This document shows positions 43,412 through 51,857 of a stretch of 64,000 bases of DNA, one piece after another (position 1 is the first letter of the stretch; every line of letters begins with the position of its first letter). The notes beneath the pieces are model-generated. The model did not search any database. It was not told the origin of the DNA and saw nothing but the letters and a program-made list of their open reading frames with translations. The position numbers and the translations under genes are program-made. Origin of the DNA: an uncultured Planctomycetota bacterium (GTDB lineage Bacteria > Planctomycetota > Phycisphaerae > UBA1845 > Fen-1342); the NCBI GenBank assembly GCA_900696525.1, contig CAADGL010000010.1, forward strand, positions 62,001 to 126,000, in the 5' to 3' direction.

Positions 43412-45712
43412 TCACTCGCTCACGGCGCGAATCGCCGCTTCCAGCAGTTCGTCGCGTCCCGCGCGCACGCCGGAAATCGTGCGGCTGACGGCCTGCGTGG
43501 GCTGAATGCCGCAGCCGTGGTGCGGCGAGCCGTCGTGCTTCAGGACGCGCATGCCCGTCCAGACCACCTGGTAGCCGCCTGGAAGCGTGAAAGGATTGAT
43601 GTTGCCGTTGGTGCCCGCCGTCGGGCCGCCGACAAGTTGGCCGAGGCCGTAGTGCTCGACGATCCCAAGACACGATTCGGCGTAGCTGATCGCCCGCGCG
43701 TCGATGATGAACGCCCGCCGAGCACTCAGAAGCGGCTGCCGCGGAGCGAGGCGCCAGCCCGGCATCTGGCGGAACAGGTGCTCGCGCATGTCGGGGCGCG
43801 TGACGACCGGAATTGTCCAGCGCTGGCTCGTCAGCGGCTCCGCCGACAGGTGACCGAACAGCGTCTGGGCGCCGAGCTGCGTGGGATAGCCGCGGAAATC
43901 GAAAACGATGCCCTTGGCCTTTTCCAGGTTCGGAACGGCCGAGCGGAAGTCGGCGTCCGTCACGCGGCCCACGTCGACGTACCACACGCCGGGGCGCACC
44001 TCGGCGACGGGCTCCGGCCGCGGGTCCTCCACCGGCTGGGAGCGGAACTCGCGCGCGACGCGCACGTCCCGCGGTTCGCCGTCCGCGCGCCGGATGCGCA
44101 GCGTCGCCTTGCCCGGCTCACCGCGGCGCAGGTCGAGGAGCGCCCGGTAGCGCGCGAAATGCGGCGTGGCGGCGCTGACGCGCCGCTGGCAGTCGGCGAG
44201 GGCCTCCCCCGCGGGCCGCCCGTCGATCGCCAGCACGACGTCTCCGGGTTCGAGCTCGGGGGCGGGCTCGTCGTCGCTGGCCTTCGCCACGGCGGTGATG
44301 ACGAGCTGGTCCTCGATCCAGTCCCACGCCAGCGGCAGTTGCGCGTGCCGCGTGTCGCAGCGGTGGATCACGTTGCCGTGTCCGTCGCGCAGCGCCGCGA
44401 CCATCGTGCGCAGCGTGTCGAGAAAGGCGCGTTCGTCGGCGTCCTGGGCGGCGGCTGAGAGCGCCTTGCGCAGCTCGTCTTCCCACGACACGCCGGCCAC
44501 GTCGAAATAGGGATAGAAGTGCTGAAACACGTTCCACGCCAGGATCACGGCGGCCAGGCGCGAGGCCCGGTCGTTGCCCGAGTACCAGCGCGCCGTTTTC
44601 TCCGGCGTCGCGCGGTGCGGCAACGTGCCGCCCTCGTCCATGTACACCGCCAGCGGCACGCGGCAGGACACGCCGCCCGGCAGCTCGCATTCGAAGGGCT
44701 CGTCGGGCGCCGACACCTCGCCGGCGGCGCGCGCCTCAGCCAGGCTCCGCTCGTGACGCGTGCTGTGGTAGATCGTGCGCGTCTGCTCCGACAGCCCGAC
44801 GCCCAGGTGCTCCCAGTAGGCGATCTTGCGGCCTGCCGGCGCCGCGCTCAGCTCCGCCGGCAGCGGCGGAGCCTGGCCGGTGACGAAGACCTGCACGGTC
44901 GGCGCCACGTTGCCCACGATGGCGCCGAGCGCCGCCGCCAGCTCGCGCGCGTCCGCCGCCTCCTCCACCGAGCGCACGCCCCCCGCCGTCAGCGCCGCCC
45001 AGTCGGCGTCGCGCGCCTGGTCGCTGGGGTGAAAGTACCGCACGTATCCGACGAGCCGCGCCAGCGCTTCGAGGTTCTCCAGGCCGCGCGGCGTCAGCGG
45101 GCGCGGCGGCTCGACCTCGCCTACGATCTCGAGCGATACCTCATCGAGCCACGCCGCCCCGCGCGAGACCAGCATCAGGCCAAGATTCAGCGACACGGCG
45201 TCGCGCGCCACGTCGCCGATGATCTCGTAGCGCGACCACGCGCTCGATTCGATCGGGCGATCGCCCATGTTGTCGAAGAACCCCATCTTCTGATCGGGCC
45301 GGTCTACCCGCAGCCAGAGTTGGCCGCGGTCGTCGGGCCCCGCCCCCTCGACGCGCACCGCCGCCCGAAAGCGCACGACCTTGCCGCGATACGGCGCGGC
45401 GTCCACGCTGCGCATCAGGTTGCCGAAGGGCGAGCGCGCCTCCGCCTTGCTCGACAGCCGCGCCGCACGGGAACCCGCCGCCGCACCTCCCTCGCGCAGC
45501 TCCGCCGCGTATCCGGCCGTCGGCACGCTCCAGCCTGGCGGCGGCGCGCCGACCTGCCCGGACTCGATATCAAGCGGCTCTTCGGCGGTGGTCCCGGCCG
45601 CGAGCGCCAGTATGAGCGCCGCCACCGGCACCGTCGCCTTCACCAACACGCGCCTCTGACTCGCCGTCGTTCTCATGCTAGGTCCCCGCGGTTTTCCGGC
45701 TGTTTCATGCAT
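43412..45712 (-). CDS. S41-family peptidase (tricorn/CtpA-like), exported
   Basis: About 767 residues. Signal peptide (ATVPVAALILALAAGTTAEE) after a basic leader. A carbohydrate-binding-like jelly-roll segment lies at about 50-200 (YEIIGDVARDAVSLNLGLML), then a tricorn-core region (VGYVRYFHPSDQARDADW, WNVFQHFYPYFD), a PDZ domain (LEPGDVVLAIDGRPAGEALAD) and the S41 catalytic domain with ARAISYAESCLG (nucleophile Ser) and LVGGPTAGTNGNINPF. The start at 45712 overlaps the DedA stop (TGATG); ATG at 45676 is an alternative giving a shorter leader. Periplasmic or lipoprotein processing function inferred. Confidence 0.85.
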   Translation of the reverse strand: MHETAGKPRGPSMRTTASQRRVLVKATVPVAALILALAAGTTAEEPLDIESGQVGAPPPGWSVPTAGYAAELREGGAAAGSRAARLSSKAEARSPFGNLMRSVDAAPYRGKVVRFRAAVRVEGAGPDDRGQLWLRVDRPDQKMGFFDNMGDRPIESSAWSRYEIIGDVARDAVSLNLGLMLVSRGAAWLDEVSLEIVGEVEPPRPLTPRGLENLEALARLVGYVRYFHPSDQARDADWAALTAGGVRSVEEAADARELAAALGAIVGNVAPTVQVFVTGQAPPLPAELSAAPAGRKIAYWEHLGVGLSEQTRTIYHSTRHERSLAEARAAGEVSAPDEPFECELPGGVSCRVPLAVYMDEGGTLPHRATPEKTARWYSGNDRASRLAAVILAWNVFQHFYPYFDVAGVSWEDELRKALSAAAQDADERAFLDTLRTMVAALRDGHGNVIHRCDTRHAQLPLAWDWIEDQLVITAVAKASDDEPAPELEPGDVVLAIDGRPAGEALADCQRRVSAATPHFARYRALLDLRRGEPGKATLRIRRADGEPRDVRVAREFRSQPVEDPRPEPVAEVRPGVWYVDVGRVTDADFRSAVPNLEKAKGIVFDFRGYPTQLGAQTLFGHLSAEPLTSQRWTIPVVTRPDMREHLFRQMPGWRLAPRQPLLSARRAFIIDARAISYAESCLGIVEHYGLGQLVGGPTAGTNGNINPFTLPGGYQVVWTGMRVLKHDGSPHHGCGIQPTQAVSRTISGVRAGRDELLEAAIRAVSE

Positions 45713-46407
45713 CAATGGTCCGCCGGCGTCTCGGCAGCGGCGCCCGGCGGCGGAGGTTGCAGCGCGTCCGCGCGTTTCCGCATCCGTGCGCGCATGAATT
45801 CGAACACGGCCGGCGTGATCGACAGCAGGATGATGGCGACGATCACGAGCTCGAAGTGCTTCTTGACGAAGGGAACCTGCCCGAAGATGTAGCCGGCGCC
45901 CAGGCAGACCGTGACCCAAAGAACCGCCCCGAACACGTTGTACGCCGCGAACTTGCCGTAGGACATGGCCCCCATGCCGGCAACGAACGGCGCGAACGTG
46001 CGCACGATCGGCACAAACCGCGCGATGACGATCGTTTTTCCGCCGTAGCGCTCGAAGAACTCGTGCGTCCGCGCCAGGTGCTTGTGGTTGAAGTATCGCC
46101 AGTTGCGCGCCAGCAGCCAGCGTCCGAAGTACTTGCCGATCCAGTAATTCGCCGCATCACCCAGCACTGCGGCCACGATCATCAGCCCCAGCAGCAGCCA
46201 GACGTTGAGCGCCCCCACCGCCGCCAGCGCACCGGTTGCGAAGATCAACGAATCGCCCGGAAGAAACGGCGTGAAAACGACCCCCGTCTCGAGGAAGATG
46301 ATCAGGAACAGCAGCCCGTAGGTCCAGGCGCCGTTCTGGTCGACGAACTGCTTGAGGTGGTCGTCGAGGTTCAGGAACAGGTCGAGCGCGCTCTGAAGAA
46401 ACTCCAT
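45712..46407 (-). CDS. DedA-family membrane protein
   Basis: 231 residues. VVFTPFLPGDSLIFATGALA and the FVPIVRTFAPFVAGMGAMSY block match the DedA/SNARE-associated family, involved in membrane homeostasis and undecaprenyl-phosphate or lipid flipping. Four to five helices. The C-terminus is proline-rich (LQPPPPGAAAETPADH). Its stop overlaps the peptidase start by one base (TGATG). Confidence 0.93.
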   Translation of the reverse strand: MEFLQSALDLFLNLDDHLKQFVDQNGAWTYGLLFLIIFLETGVVFTPFLPGDSLIFATGALAAVGALNVWLLLGLMIVAAVLGDAANYWIGKYFGRWLLARNWRYFNHKHLARTHEFFERYGGKTIVIARFVPIVRTFAPFVAGMGAMSYGKFAAYNVFGAVLWVTVCLGAGYIFGQVPFVKKHFELVIVAIILLSITPAVFEFMRARMRKRADALQPPPPGAAAETPADH

Positions 46408-46664
46408 GACCCCGCCTTATGCCCGTTCAGAACCCGGGCTGCCGTGAAACCGACCCGCGGAGCAGCGCAGAGCCGCGCTGCTTCGTCAACCGCGCCGGCA
46501 CTCGCTCCGCCGGCACTCGCTCCGCCGGGAATCCGACGCTCGTTTCGCGTGTTCTGATGGTCCATGCAAAACACCTCGTCACGAAGCGATTGCTCCACTG
46601 AGTCCCCATGCGCTGAGCAACATCCCCGGCATTCCGACCTTGACGGCGAAGACCCAACCGGATT

Positions 46665-49514
46665 CTACCGTCGACGCGCGCCACCTTTGCCCGCCCGCGC
46701 ACCGGCGCGGCCGGTCGCCTTCGACGCGGCGCGCCTGGCGCGCGGTTTTGCGCCGGCGCCGCGCTTGCCGCCGGCTGCCGCGCGCGACTCGATCACCGCC
46801 TGTGCCGCGCTCAACCGGGCGATCGGCACGCGGTAGGGCGAGCAACTGACGTAGTCCATCCCCGCGCGGTGGCAGAACCGGACGCTCGCCGGGTCGCCGC
46901 CGTGCTCGCCGCAGATCCCGATCTTCAGCTTCGGCCTCGCGACGCGTCCTTCGCGGATCGCCAGCTCGACGAGCCGCCCGACGCCGTCGATGTCCAGCGA
47001 CTGGAACGGGTCGTCGGGAAAGATCGCCGCCTTGTCCACGTCCACGTACTCGGGGAGGAAGCGGCCCGCGTCGTCGCGCGACAAACCCATCGTCATCTGC
47101 GTCAGGTCGTTCGTCCCGAAGCTGAAGAACTCCGCCGATTCCGCCACCTTGCCGGCCGTCAGGGCCGCTCGCGGCGTCTCGATCATCGTGCCCACCAGGT
47201 AGCTGATGCGCACGCCCGCCTCGCGCAGCACTCCGTCCGCCGTCGCCCGCGTCCGCTCGGCCAGCAACCGCATCTCCTTGGCGTCGATCGTCAGCGGGAT
47301 CATAATCTCCGGCATAACCCTGATCTTGCGGCGCGTGGCCTCGACCGCCGCCTCCATGATCGCCCGCACCTGCATTTCGAGGATCTCGGGATAGGTGATG
47401 CAAAGGCGGCAGCCGCGGTGCCCCAGCATCGGGTTGGATTCGTGCAGCGCCTCGCTGCGGCCCAGGATGTGCTCGATCGACAGACCCGTCGCCCGCGCCA
47501 GCACCTGCGCCTGCTCCGGCGTGCGCGGCACGAACTCGTGCAGCGGCGGGTCGATCAGCCGGATCGTCACCGGCTTGCCGTCCATCGCCTCGAAGATGCC
47601 GACGAAGTCGTCGCGCTGGTACGGGCGCAGCTTCTCGAGCGCGGCGATGCGCTGCTCGCGCGACTCCGCGACGATCATCTCCTGGATCGCCAGTTGCCTC
47701 TCGCGGGTCGCGAAGAACATGTGCTCCGTCCGGCACAGACCGATCCCCTCGGCCCCCATCTCGATCGCCTTGCGCGCGTCCTCCGGCGTGTCGGCGTTGG
47801 TGCGCACACGCAGCGTCCGCAGGGCGTCCGCCCAGCCCATCAGCGTGTGATACGCCTTCGGCAGCTTCGGCGTCTCGAGCTCCAGCCGGCCCTCGTACAC
47901 CGCGCCGGTCGAGCCGTCGAGCGTGATGAAGTCGCCGGCGCTGATCGTCCGCCCGTTCACCGACATCCGCCGGCTGCCGTAGTCGATCAGCAGCGACTCG
48001 CACCCGACGATGCAGCACTTGCCCCACCCGCGGGCCACGACCGCCGCGTGCGACGTCTTGCCGCCGGTCTTCGTCAGGATGCCGCGGGCCGCCTGCATGC
48101 CCCCGACGTCCTCGGGGCTGGTCTCGCGCCGCACCAGGATCACGGCCTCGCCCTTGGCAGCCTCGGCCTCGGCGTCGTGCGCCGTGAACACCACCCGCCC
48201 GCACGCCGCGCCCGGCACGGCGTTGATGCCCGTCGCCAGCCGCGCGCCATCAAGCTGGGCCGGCGAGATCGATGCGCTGATCACGGGGTAGAACAGCCGC
48301 TCGATGTCCACCGCCTGGATGCGCGCGACCGCCCGCTCACGGCTGATCACCGGCTTCGACGCCGCCGGCACGTACCGCGACGGCAAATGGCCGAGCTTCG
48401 CGAGGCGCCGGGCCTCCGCGGCGCTCATCAGCGGCCGATCCGCCTGCTCGACGGCGATGCGGAACGCGGCGGCGGGCGTGCGCTTGCCCGTACGGCATTG
48501 CAGCATGTAGAGCTTCCCGCGCTCCACCGTGAACTCCAGGTCCTGCATCTCGCCGTAGTGGATCTCCAGCATCGCCCGCACGGCGCAGAGCTGGTCATAA
48601 ACCTCCGGCATGCGCGCCTGGAGATCGGACAGGTGCAGCGGCGTGCGGATGCCGGCGACGACGTCTTCGCCCTGGGCGTTGATCAGCAGGTCGCCGTAGA
48701 ACGTGTTCTCGCCGGTGCTCGGGTCGCGCGTGAAGCACACGCCGGTGCCGCTGTCCTCGCCCATGTTGCCGAAGACCATCTGCTGCACGTTGACGCCGGT
48801 GCCCGCCAGGTCGTGGATCTTCTCGACGCGCCGATAGGTCACCGCCTTGTCCGCGTTCCACGAATGGAAGACGGCGTTGATCGCGCCGCGGAGCTGCTCC
48901 CACGGGTCCTGCGGGAAGTCGCGGTCCGTCTGCTCGCGGAAGAACGCCTTGAACTCGTCGCACAGCTCGCGCAGCGCCTCGGCCGGAATCTCGACATCCA
49001 GCGCCGCGCCGAGACGCTCCTTCAGCGCGTGCAGCTTGCCCTCCAGCGTGTCCTTGCTCAGCCCCACGACGACCGTCGAGTACATCTGGAGGAACCGGCG
49101 GTAGCTGTCCCACGCGAAACGCGGATTGCCGGTGGCCTCGGCCAGCCCGAGCACGGAGCGATCGTTCAGCCCCAGGTTGAGGATCGTCTCCATCATGCCC
49201 GGCATCGACCGCGCCGCGCCGCTGCGCACCGAGACCAGCAACGGGTTCCGCGCGTCGCCCAGCTTCTTGCCGCACGTCCGCTCGAGCCGCGCCACATGCT
49301 GGCGGACCTCCGCGTCCATCCCGCGCGGCCAGCTCTCGCCATGGCGATGAAAGTGCTCGCACGCTTCCACCGTGATCGTGAACCCGGCCGGCACCGGCAA
49401 TCCGATCTGCGTCATCTCCGCCAGACCCGCCCCCTTCCCGCCCAGCAGCCCGCGTTGGTGCCCCTTGCCCTCCGCCTTGCCCCCGCCGAAAAAGTACACG
49501 TACTTGCGCTTCAT
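46665..49514 (-). CDS. ppdK: Pyruvate, phosphate dikinase
   Basis: 949 residues. N-terminal ATP-grasp domain (GGKGAGLAEMTQIGLPVPAG, MPGMMETILNLGLNDRSV), phospho-His domain with H489 in GGKTSHAAVVARG, and the PEP/pyruvate barrel with LIDPPLHEFVPRTPEQ, LGHRGCRL, GTNDLTQMTMGLSRDDAG, and the catalytic Cys in YVSCSPYRVP. The enzyme interconverts pyruvate and PEP using ATP and phosphate. The last 35 residues (KPRARRAASKATGRAGARAG) form a Lys/Arg/Ala tail absent from most PPDKs, which are about 880 residues. Confidence 0.96.
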   Translation of the reverse strand: MKRKYVYFFGGGKAEGKGHQRGLLGGKGAGLAEMTQIGLPVPAGFTITVEACEHFHRHGESWPRGMDAEVRQHVARLERTCGKKLGDARNPLLVSVRSGAARSMPGMMETILNLGLNDRSVLGLAEATGNPRFAWDSYRRFLQMYSTVVVGLSKDTLEGKLHALKERLGAALDVEIPAEALRELCDEFKAFFREQTDRDFPQDPWEQLRGAINAVFHSWNADKAVTYRRVEKIHDLAGTGVNVQQMVFGNMGEDSGTGVCFTRDPSTGENTFYGDLLINAQGEDVVAGIRTPLHLSDLQARMPEVYDQLCAVRAMLEIHYGEMQDLEFTVERGKLYMLQCRTGKRTPAAAFRIAVEQADRPLMSAAEARRLAKLGHLPSRYVPAASKPVISRERAVARIQAVDIERLFYPVISASISPAQLDGARLATGINAVPGAACGRVVFTAHDAEAEAAKGEAVILVRRETSPEDVGGMQAARGILTKTGGKTSHAAVVARGWGKCCIVGCESLLIDYGSRRMSVNGRTISAGDFITLDGSTGAVYEGRLELETPKLPKAYHTLMGWADALRTLRVRTNADTPEDARKAIEMGAEGIGLCRTEHMFFATRERQLAIQEMIVAESREQRIAALEKLRPYQRDDFVGIFEAMDGKPVTIRLIDPPLHEFVPRTPEQAQVLARATGLSIEHILGRSEALHESNPMLGHRGCRLCITYPEILEMQVRAIMEAAVEATRRKIRVMPEIMIPLTIDAKEMRLLAERTRATADGVLREAGVRISYLVGTMIETPRAALTAGKVAESAEFFSFGTNDLTQMTMGLSRDDAGRFLPEYVDVDKAAIFPDDPFQSLDIDGVGRLVELAIREGRVARPKLKIGICGEHGGDPASVRFCHRAGMDYVSCSPYRVPIARLSAAQAVIESRAAAGGKRGAGAKPRARRAASKATGRAGARAGKGGARRR

Positions 49515-49735
49515 CCTCTGGCCCGATCCTTATCGCTGGTCTGGCTTCCACTCGCCGCACACGCCGCGACGCGCCCGGCCGGCGGCGTCTACACGGAAGC
49601 GCCGCAGCCGCGTTCCGCGTATCTTATGACCGTCGGCCTCCTTTCGCGACCGCGCACCCGCGTGGCGCCACGCCGACGCCCCGCTCCGACGAGCCGCGCC
49701 GCACGCCCCGCGCCGCACGAGCCGCGCCACACGAG

Positions 49736-49754
49736 CCGCGAGCGCCAGCGAGTG
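49736..49754 (+). repeat. Dispersed repeat family A, variant copy
   Basis: CCGCGAGCGCCAGCGAGTG differs from the family A core by one base (A to C). It is preceded by a short run of related CACGAGCCGCG blocks (about 49690-49735). Confidence 0.75.
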
Positions 49755-49778
49755 TAATAGCCTCAACGTCGCAAGAGG

Positions 49779-49822
49779 AAAAAAAGCGAACGACCCCACA
49801 GCGCGAAGCCGCGGAGTCGTTC
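49779..49822 (-). terminator. Rho-independent terminator, minus strand
   Basis: On the minus strand GAACGAC (49822-49816) pairs with GTCGTTC (49794-49788), with further pairing of a C-rich/G-rich and GCG/CGC segment between. A run of seven T follows (49785-49779). The nearest minus-strand protein gene upstream (coaB) ends at 51012. Confidence 0.75.
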
Positions 49823-49994
49823 ATTCCGGCGGTGCGGCCGAGCTTGCTCGCGCTTTAGCCGACACGGCACGACCGCGGGGTCGGGCGGTCGCCCCCGATC
49901 CCGTACCCTAGAGGGATTCGTTGGACCGCACGGGGCACGGTCCGTCTGCCTGATCTGAATACGGACACGCGCTTCGTTTCTGACAGTTGGATTG

Positions 49995-50019
49995 AAAAAA
50001 ACGCCGGTGGCGGGCCGGC
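49995..50019 (-). terminator. Second minus-strand terminator candidate
   Basis: On the minus strand GCCGG (50019-50015) pairs with CCGGC (50007-50003) around a 7-base loop and is followed by G and seven T (50001-49995). The stem is short but GC-only. No upstream minus-strand protein gene within 990 bases. Confidence 0.55.
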
Positions 50020-50316
50020 TCCGTTCAACCGCTGAAGCCGATGAAGGCGCCCCGGGTTTTGCGTGACTCCAACCTGAGGAGCGCGCGCACCATCTACAAC
50101 TTCTTAATTGCCCGCAGGTTACTGAATCGCCTGGGCGGGGAGCCAGCAATCTGAGGAATGGGCTGGATCAGGCGAACGGCGAACGGAATCCGGGGAGACC
50201 GATCGCGAAGAACGAGGGTCGATCGTTCACCACGCGGTGCTTGGTTGGCGCGCGGCCGTCGCGCTTCTCCCGCTCTCGCGACTCCACGCGGCTCAGGGCG
50301 ATTCCTCAGTCCCACC

Positions 50317-50344
50317 GGGCGACTCGGACCGCCTCGAGTCGCCC
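50317..50344. repeat. Perfect 10-bp inverted repeat
   Basis: GGGCGACTCG (50317-50326) and CGAGTCGCCC (50335-50344) with an 8-base loop. No T-run on either side. Lies 113 bases upstream of the small ORF at 50457. Confidence 0.7.
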
Positions 50345-50456
50345 ACTATCGACCCCCTTGGTTGCCACACCCTCCGGAGGCATCCGTTCGCATACGATCA
50401 GCCTGTACCGGCACTTATGCCGCGCTTCTCTGCTTCCCCTCAAGGAGGCGATCGAT

Positions 50457-50525
50457 ATGGACTTCGCTCAACCCTGCTCAGACCTGCGTAGACTTACGCC
50501 CTTATTCAAGAAGCATAACCGCTAA
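50457..50525 (+). CDS. 22-residue small ORF with a strong ribosome-binding site
   Basis: AAGGAGG (50442-50448) lies eight bases before an ATG that opens a frame of 22 codons: MDFAQPCSDLRRLTPLFKKH then NR and TAA. The ribosome-binding site is among the best in the window. The peptide has a basic C-terminus and no recognised similarity. Upstream hairpins could make it a leader peptide. It could equally be the remnant of a longer gene, since the same frame is open upstream. Confidence 0.4.
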   Translation: MDFAQPCSDLRRLTPLFKKHNR

Positions 50526-50626
50526 CTGTCAATTTGCAACCGGCGACGCGCAATTTTCCGCCGGATTTCTCGCCTCAAAGCCGATTTGAGACCCCTGTCA
50601 AGAATCCGGGTATCATGAGGTGCACA

Positions 50627-51028
50627 ATGAACGGCGCCCGATCCATGCTGCGCTCGCTCCATCCGTTCCGGCTCCTTGCGCTCGGTGCCGTGGCCCAAGC
50701 CACCGCCGGCATCGGCTGCACTGAGCATGCGCTCGTCCAACGCCGCCTCGCCGAGCGCGAGCGAAGCGCGCAAGTGGCCGTGTCGGTGATCGCCAAGCGC
50801 GAGTCCGAGTCGCCCGGCAACCTGCGCAAGGCTGCGCAGTTCATCGCCGATGACCTCAGGCGCGACGCCGACAGCACCACCGCTAACGTGGGAGAGATCG
50901 AGGACTACCTCCGCCGCGATCTCCAGCGCTGGATCGACCGGCAGGACGACTACTTGCGCGAGGCCGGGCGCATCCTGCGCGGGCAGCCCGAGACCATCGA
51001 GCGCACGGCCGTCATCCTGTTTCTGTAG
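50627..51028 (+). CDS. Hypothetical exported protein or lipoprotein
   Basis: 133 residues. An N-terminal hydrophobic segment (FRLLALGAVAQATAGIGC) resembles a lipoprotein signal with Cys in GIGC. The remainder is charged and helical (LVQRRLAERERSAQVAVSVI; AAQFIADDLRRDADSTTANV; EIEDYLRRDLQRWIDRQDDY) and may form a coiled coil. ATG at 50627 has GAGG six bases upstream. The last 17 bases overlap the end of coaB on the opposite strand. Not recognised. Confidence 0.6.
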   Translation: MNGARSMLRSLHPFRLLALGAVAQATAGIGCTEHALVQRRLAERERSAQVAVSVIAKRESESPGNLRKAAQFIADDLRRDADSTTANVGEIEDYLRRDLQRWIDRQDDYLREAGRILRGQPETIERTAVILFL

Positions 51029-51857
51029 GTCGCGCGGGCAACGGCCGCGAGCCCACCGGCTCGTGGCCCCCGCATAGCTTCTCGATCAGCGCCACCAGCC
51101 GCGCCGCCACGTGCGCCTTGCTGCTCATCGGCAACGCGACCCAGCGGCCGCCACGCTCGAGGATCTCGACGCGGGATCGGGCGGCCCCGATCGCCGCCGG
51201 CCGGTTCAGCACGATCGCATCCAGGCCCTTGCGCTCCAGTTTCTCCTGCGCGTTCCGCCGCGGCGCGCGGTCTTCGAGCGCGAAGCCAATGACCTTCTGC
51301 CCGCCGCGCCGCGCCGCGGACAGGGCCGCCAGGATGTCGACCGTCGGCGCCAGTTCGAGCATGCGCTGGCTCCGCGATTGCTTCACTTTCGTCCGGCTCG
51401 GGTGTGCCGGCGCGTAGTCGGCGACGGCCGCCGCCATCACCAGCACGTCACACGCCCGCCAGGCCCGCCGGCACGCCCGCAGCATCTCGCTCGCCGACAC
51501 GACCGCCACCGCCCGCGCGCCGCGCACCGGCCGCAGCGTCACCGGCCCGTGCACCAGTGTCACGTCGTGACCGCGCCGCAGCGCCGCCGCCGCCAGGGCG
51601 AACCCCATCGTTCCGGATGAGTCGTTGGAGATGTAGCGCACGGGGTCGATGTACTCGCGCGTCGGCCCGGCGGTTACGAGCACGCGCAGGCGCCGTCTGG
51701 CGCAACGTCTCACGGCGGCACCAACGCGCCGGCGCTCGGTTCGCGGGGCCGAATTCGAGCCCGTCGCGAGGGGCAGGCCGCACGGCGCAACCGCTTCCTT
51801 ACGGGCGCGGCTCGGATCGCTTGCGCGGCTCGGATCGGGGGCGCGAACCAGGCTCAT
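51012..51857 (-). CDS. coaB: Phosphopantothenoylcysteine ligase (CoaB domain only)
   Basis: About 281 residues if started at 51857. The CoaB domain begins VLVTAGPTREYIDPVRYISN (about residue 50) with DSSGTMG, AAAVADYAP, KVKQSR and LVALIEKL. It couples cysteine to 4'-phosphopantothenate in CoA synthesis. In most bacteria CoaB is fused to the CoaC decarboxylase; here no flavoprotein domain precedes it, so CoaC must lie elsewhere. The ATG at 51857 overlaps the stop of the DinB-like gene (ATGA), but the first ~45 residues (PDPSRASDPSRARKEAVAP) are encoded by repeat family B, so a downstream start is also possible. Confidence 0.85.
   Translation of the reverse strand: MSLVRAPDPSRASDPSRARKEAVAPCGLPLATGSNSAPRTERRRVGAAVRRCARRRLRVLVTAGPTREYIDPVRYISNDSSGTMGFALAAAALRRGHDVTLVHGPVTLRPVRGARAVAVVSASEMLRACRRAWRACDVLVMAAAVADYAPAHPSRTKVKQSRSQRMLELAPTVDILAALSAARRGGQKVIGFALEDRAPRRNAQEKLERKGLDAIVLNRPAAIGAARSRVEILERGGRWVALPMSSKAHVAARLVALIEKLCGGHEPVGSRPLPARPTETG
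51788..51837 (-). repeat. Dispersed repeat family B, copy 2
   Basis: On the minus strand: CGATCCGAGCCGCGCAAGCG, then GATCCGAGCCGCGCCCGTAA and GGAAGCGGTTG. The head block GATCCGAGCCGCG occurs twice. It lies inside the 5' part of the coaB frame. Confidence 0.7.

Larger units (their letters stand above)
49515..50456. other. Gene-poor region with orphan terminators and hairpins
   Basis: Holds a family A repeat, two minus-strand terminators, and a strong 10-bp hairpin. No protein gene of reasonable quality is found on either strand; a 37-codon plus-strand frame at 50041-50154 has no ribosome-binding site. The minus-strand terminators suggest RNA transcripts without long ORFs (see findings). Confidence 0.6.

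Noticed and set aside
46490..46530. Duplicated GGCACTCGCTCCGCC between dedA and ppdK
   Set aside because: Only two copies of a short GC-rich block; too little to call an element.
46869..49757. Long plus-strand open frame opposite ppdK
   Set aside because: Antisense shadow; PPDK motifs are continuous on the minus strand.
50041..50154. 37-codon plus-strand ORF (MKAPRVLRDSNLRS...)
   Set aside because: The peptide looks protein-like but has no ribosome-binding site, no conserved motif, and overlaps the region of minus-strand terminators. Left as unproven.
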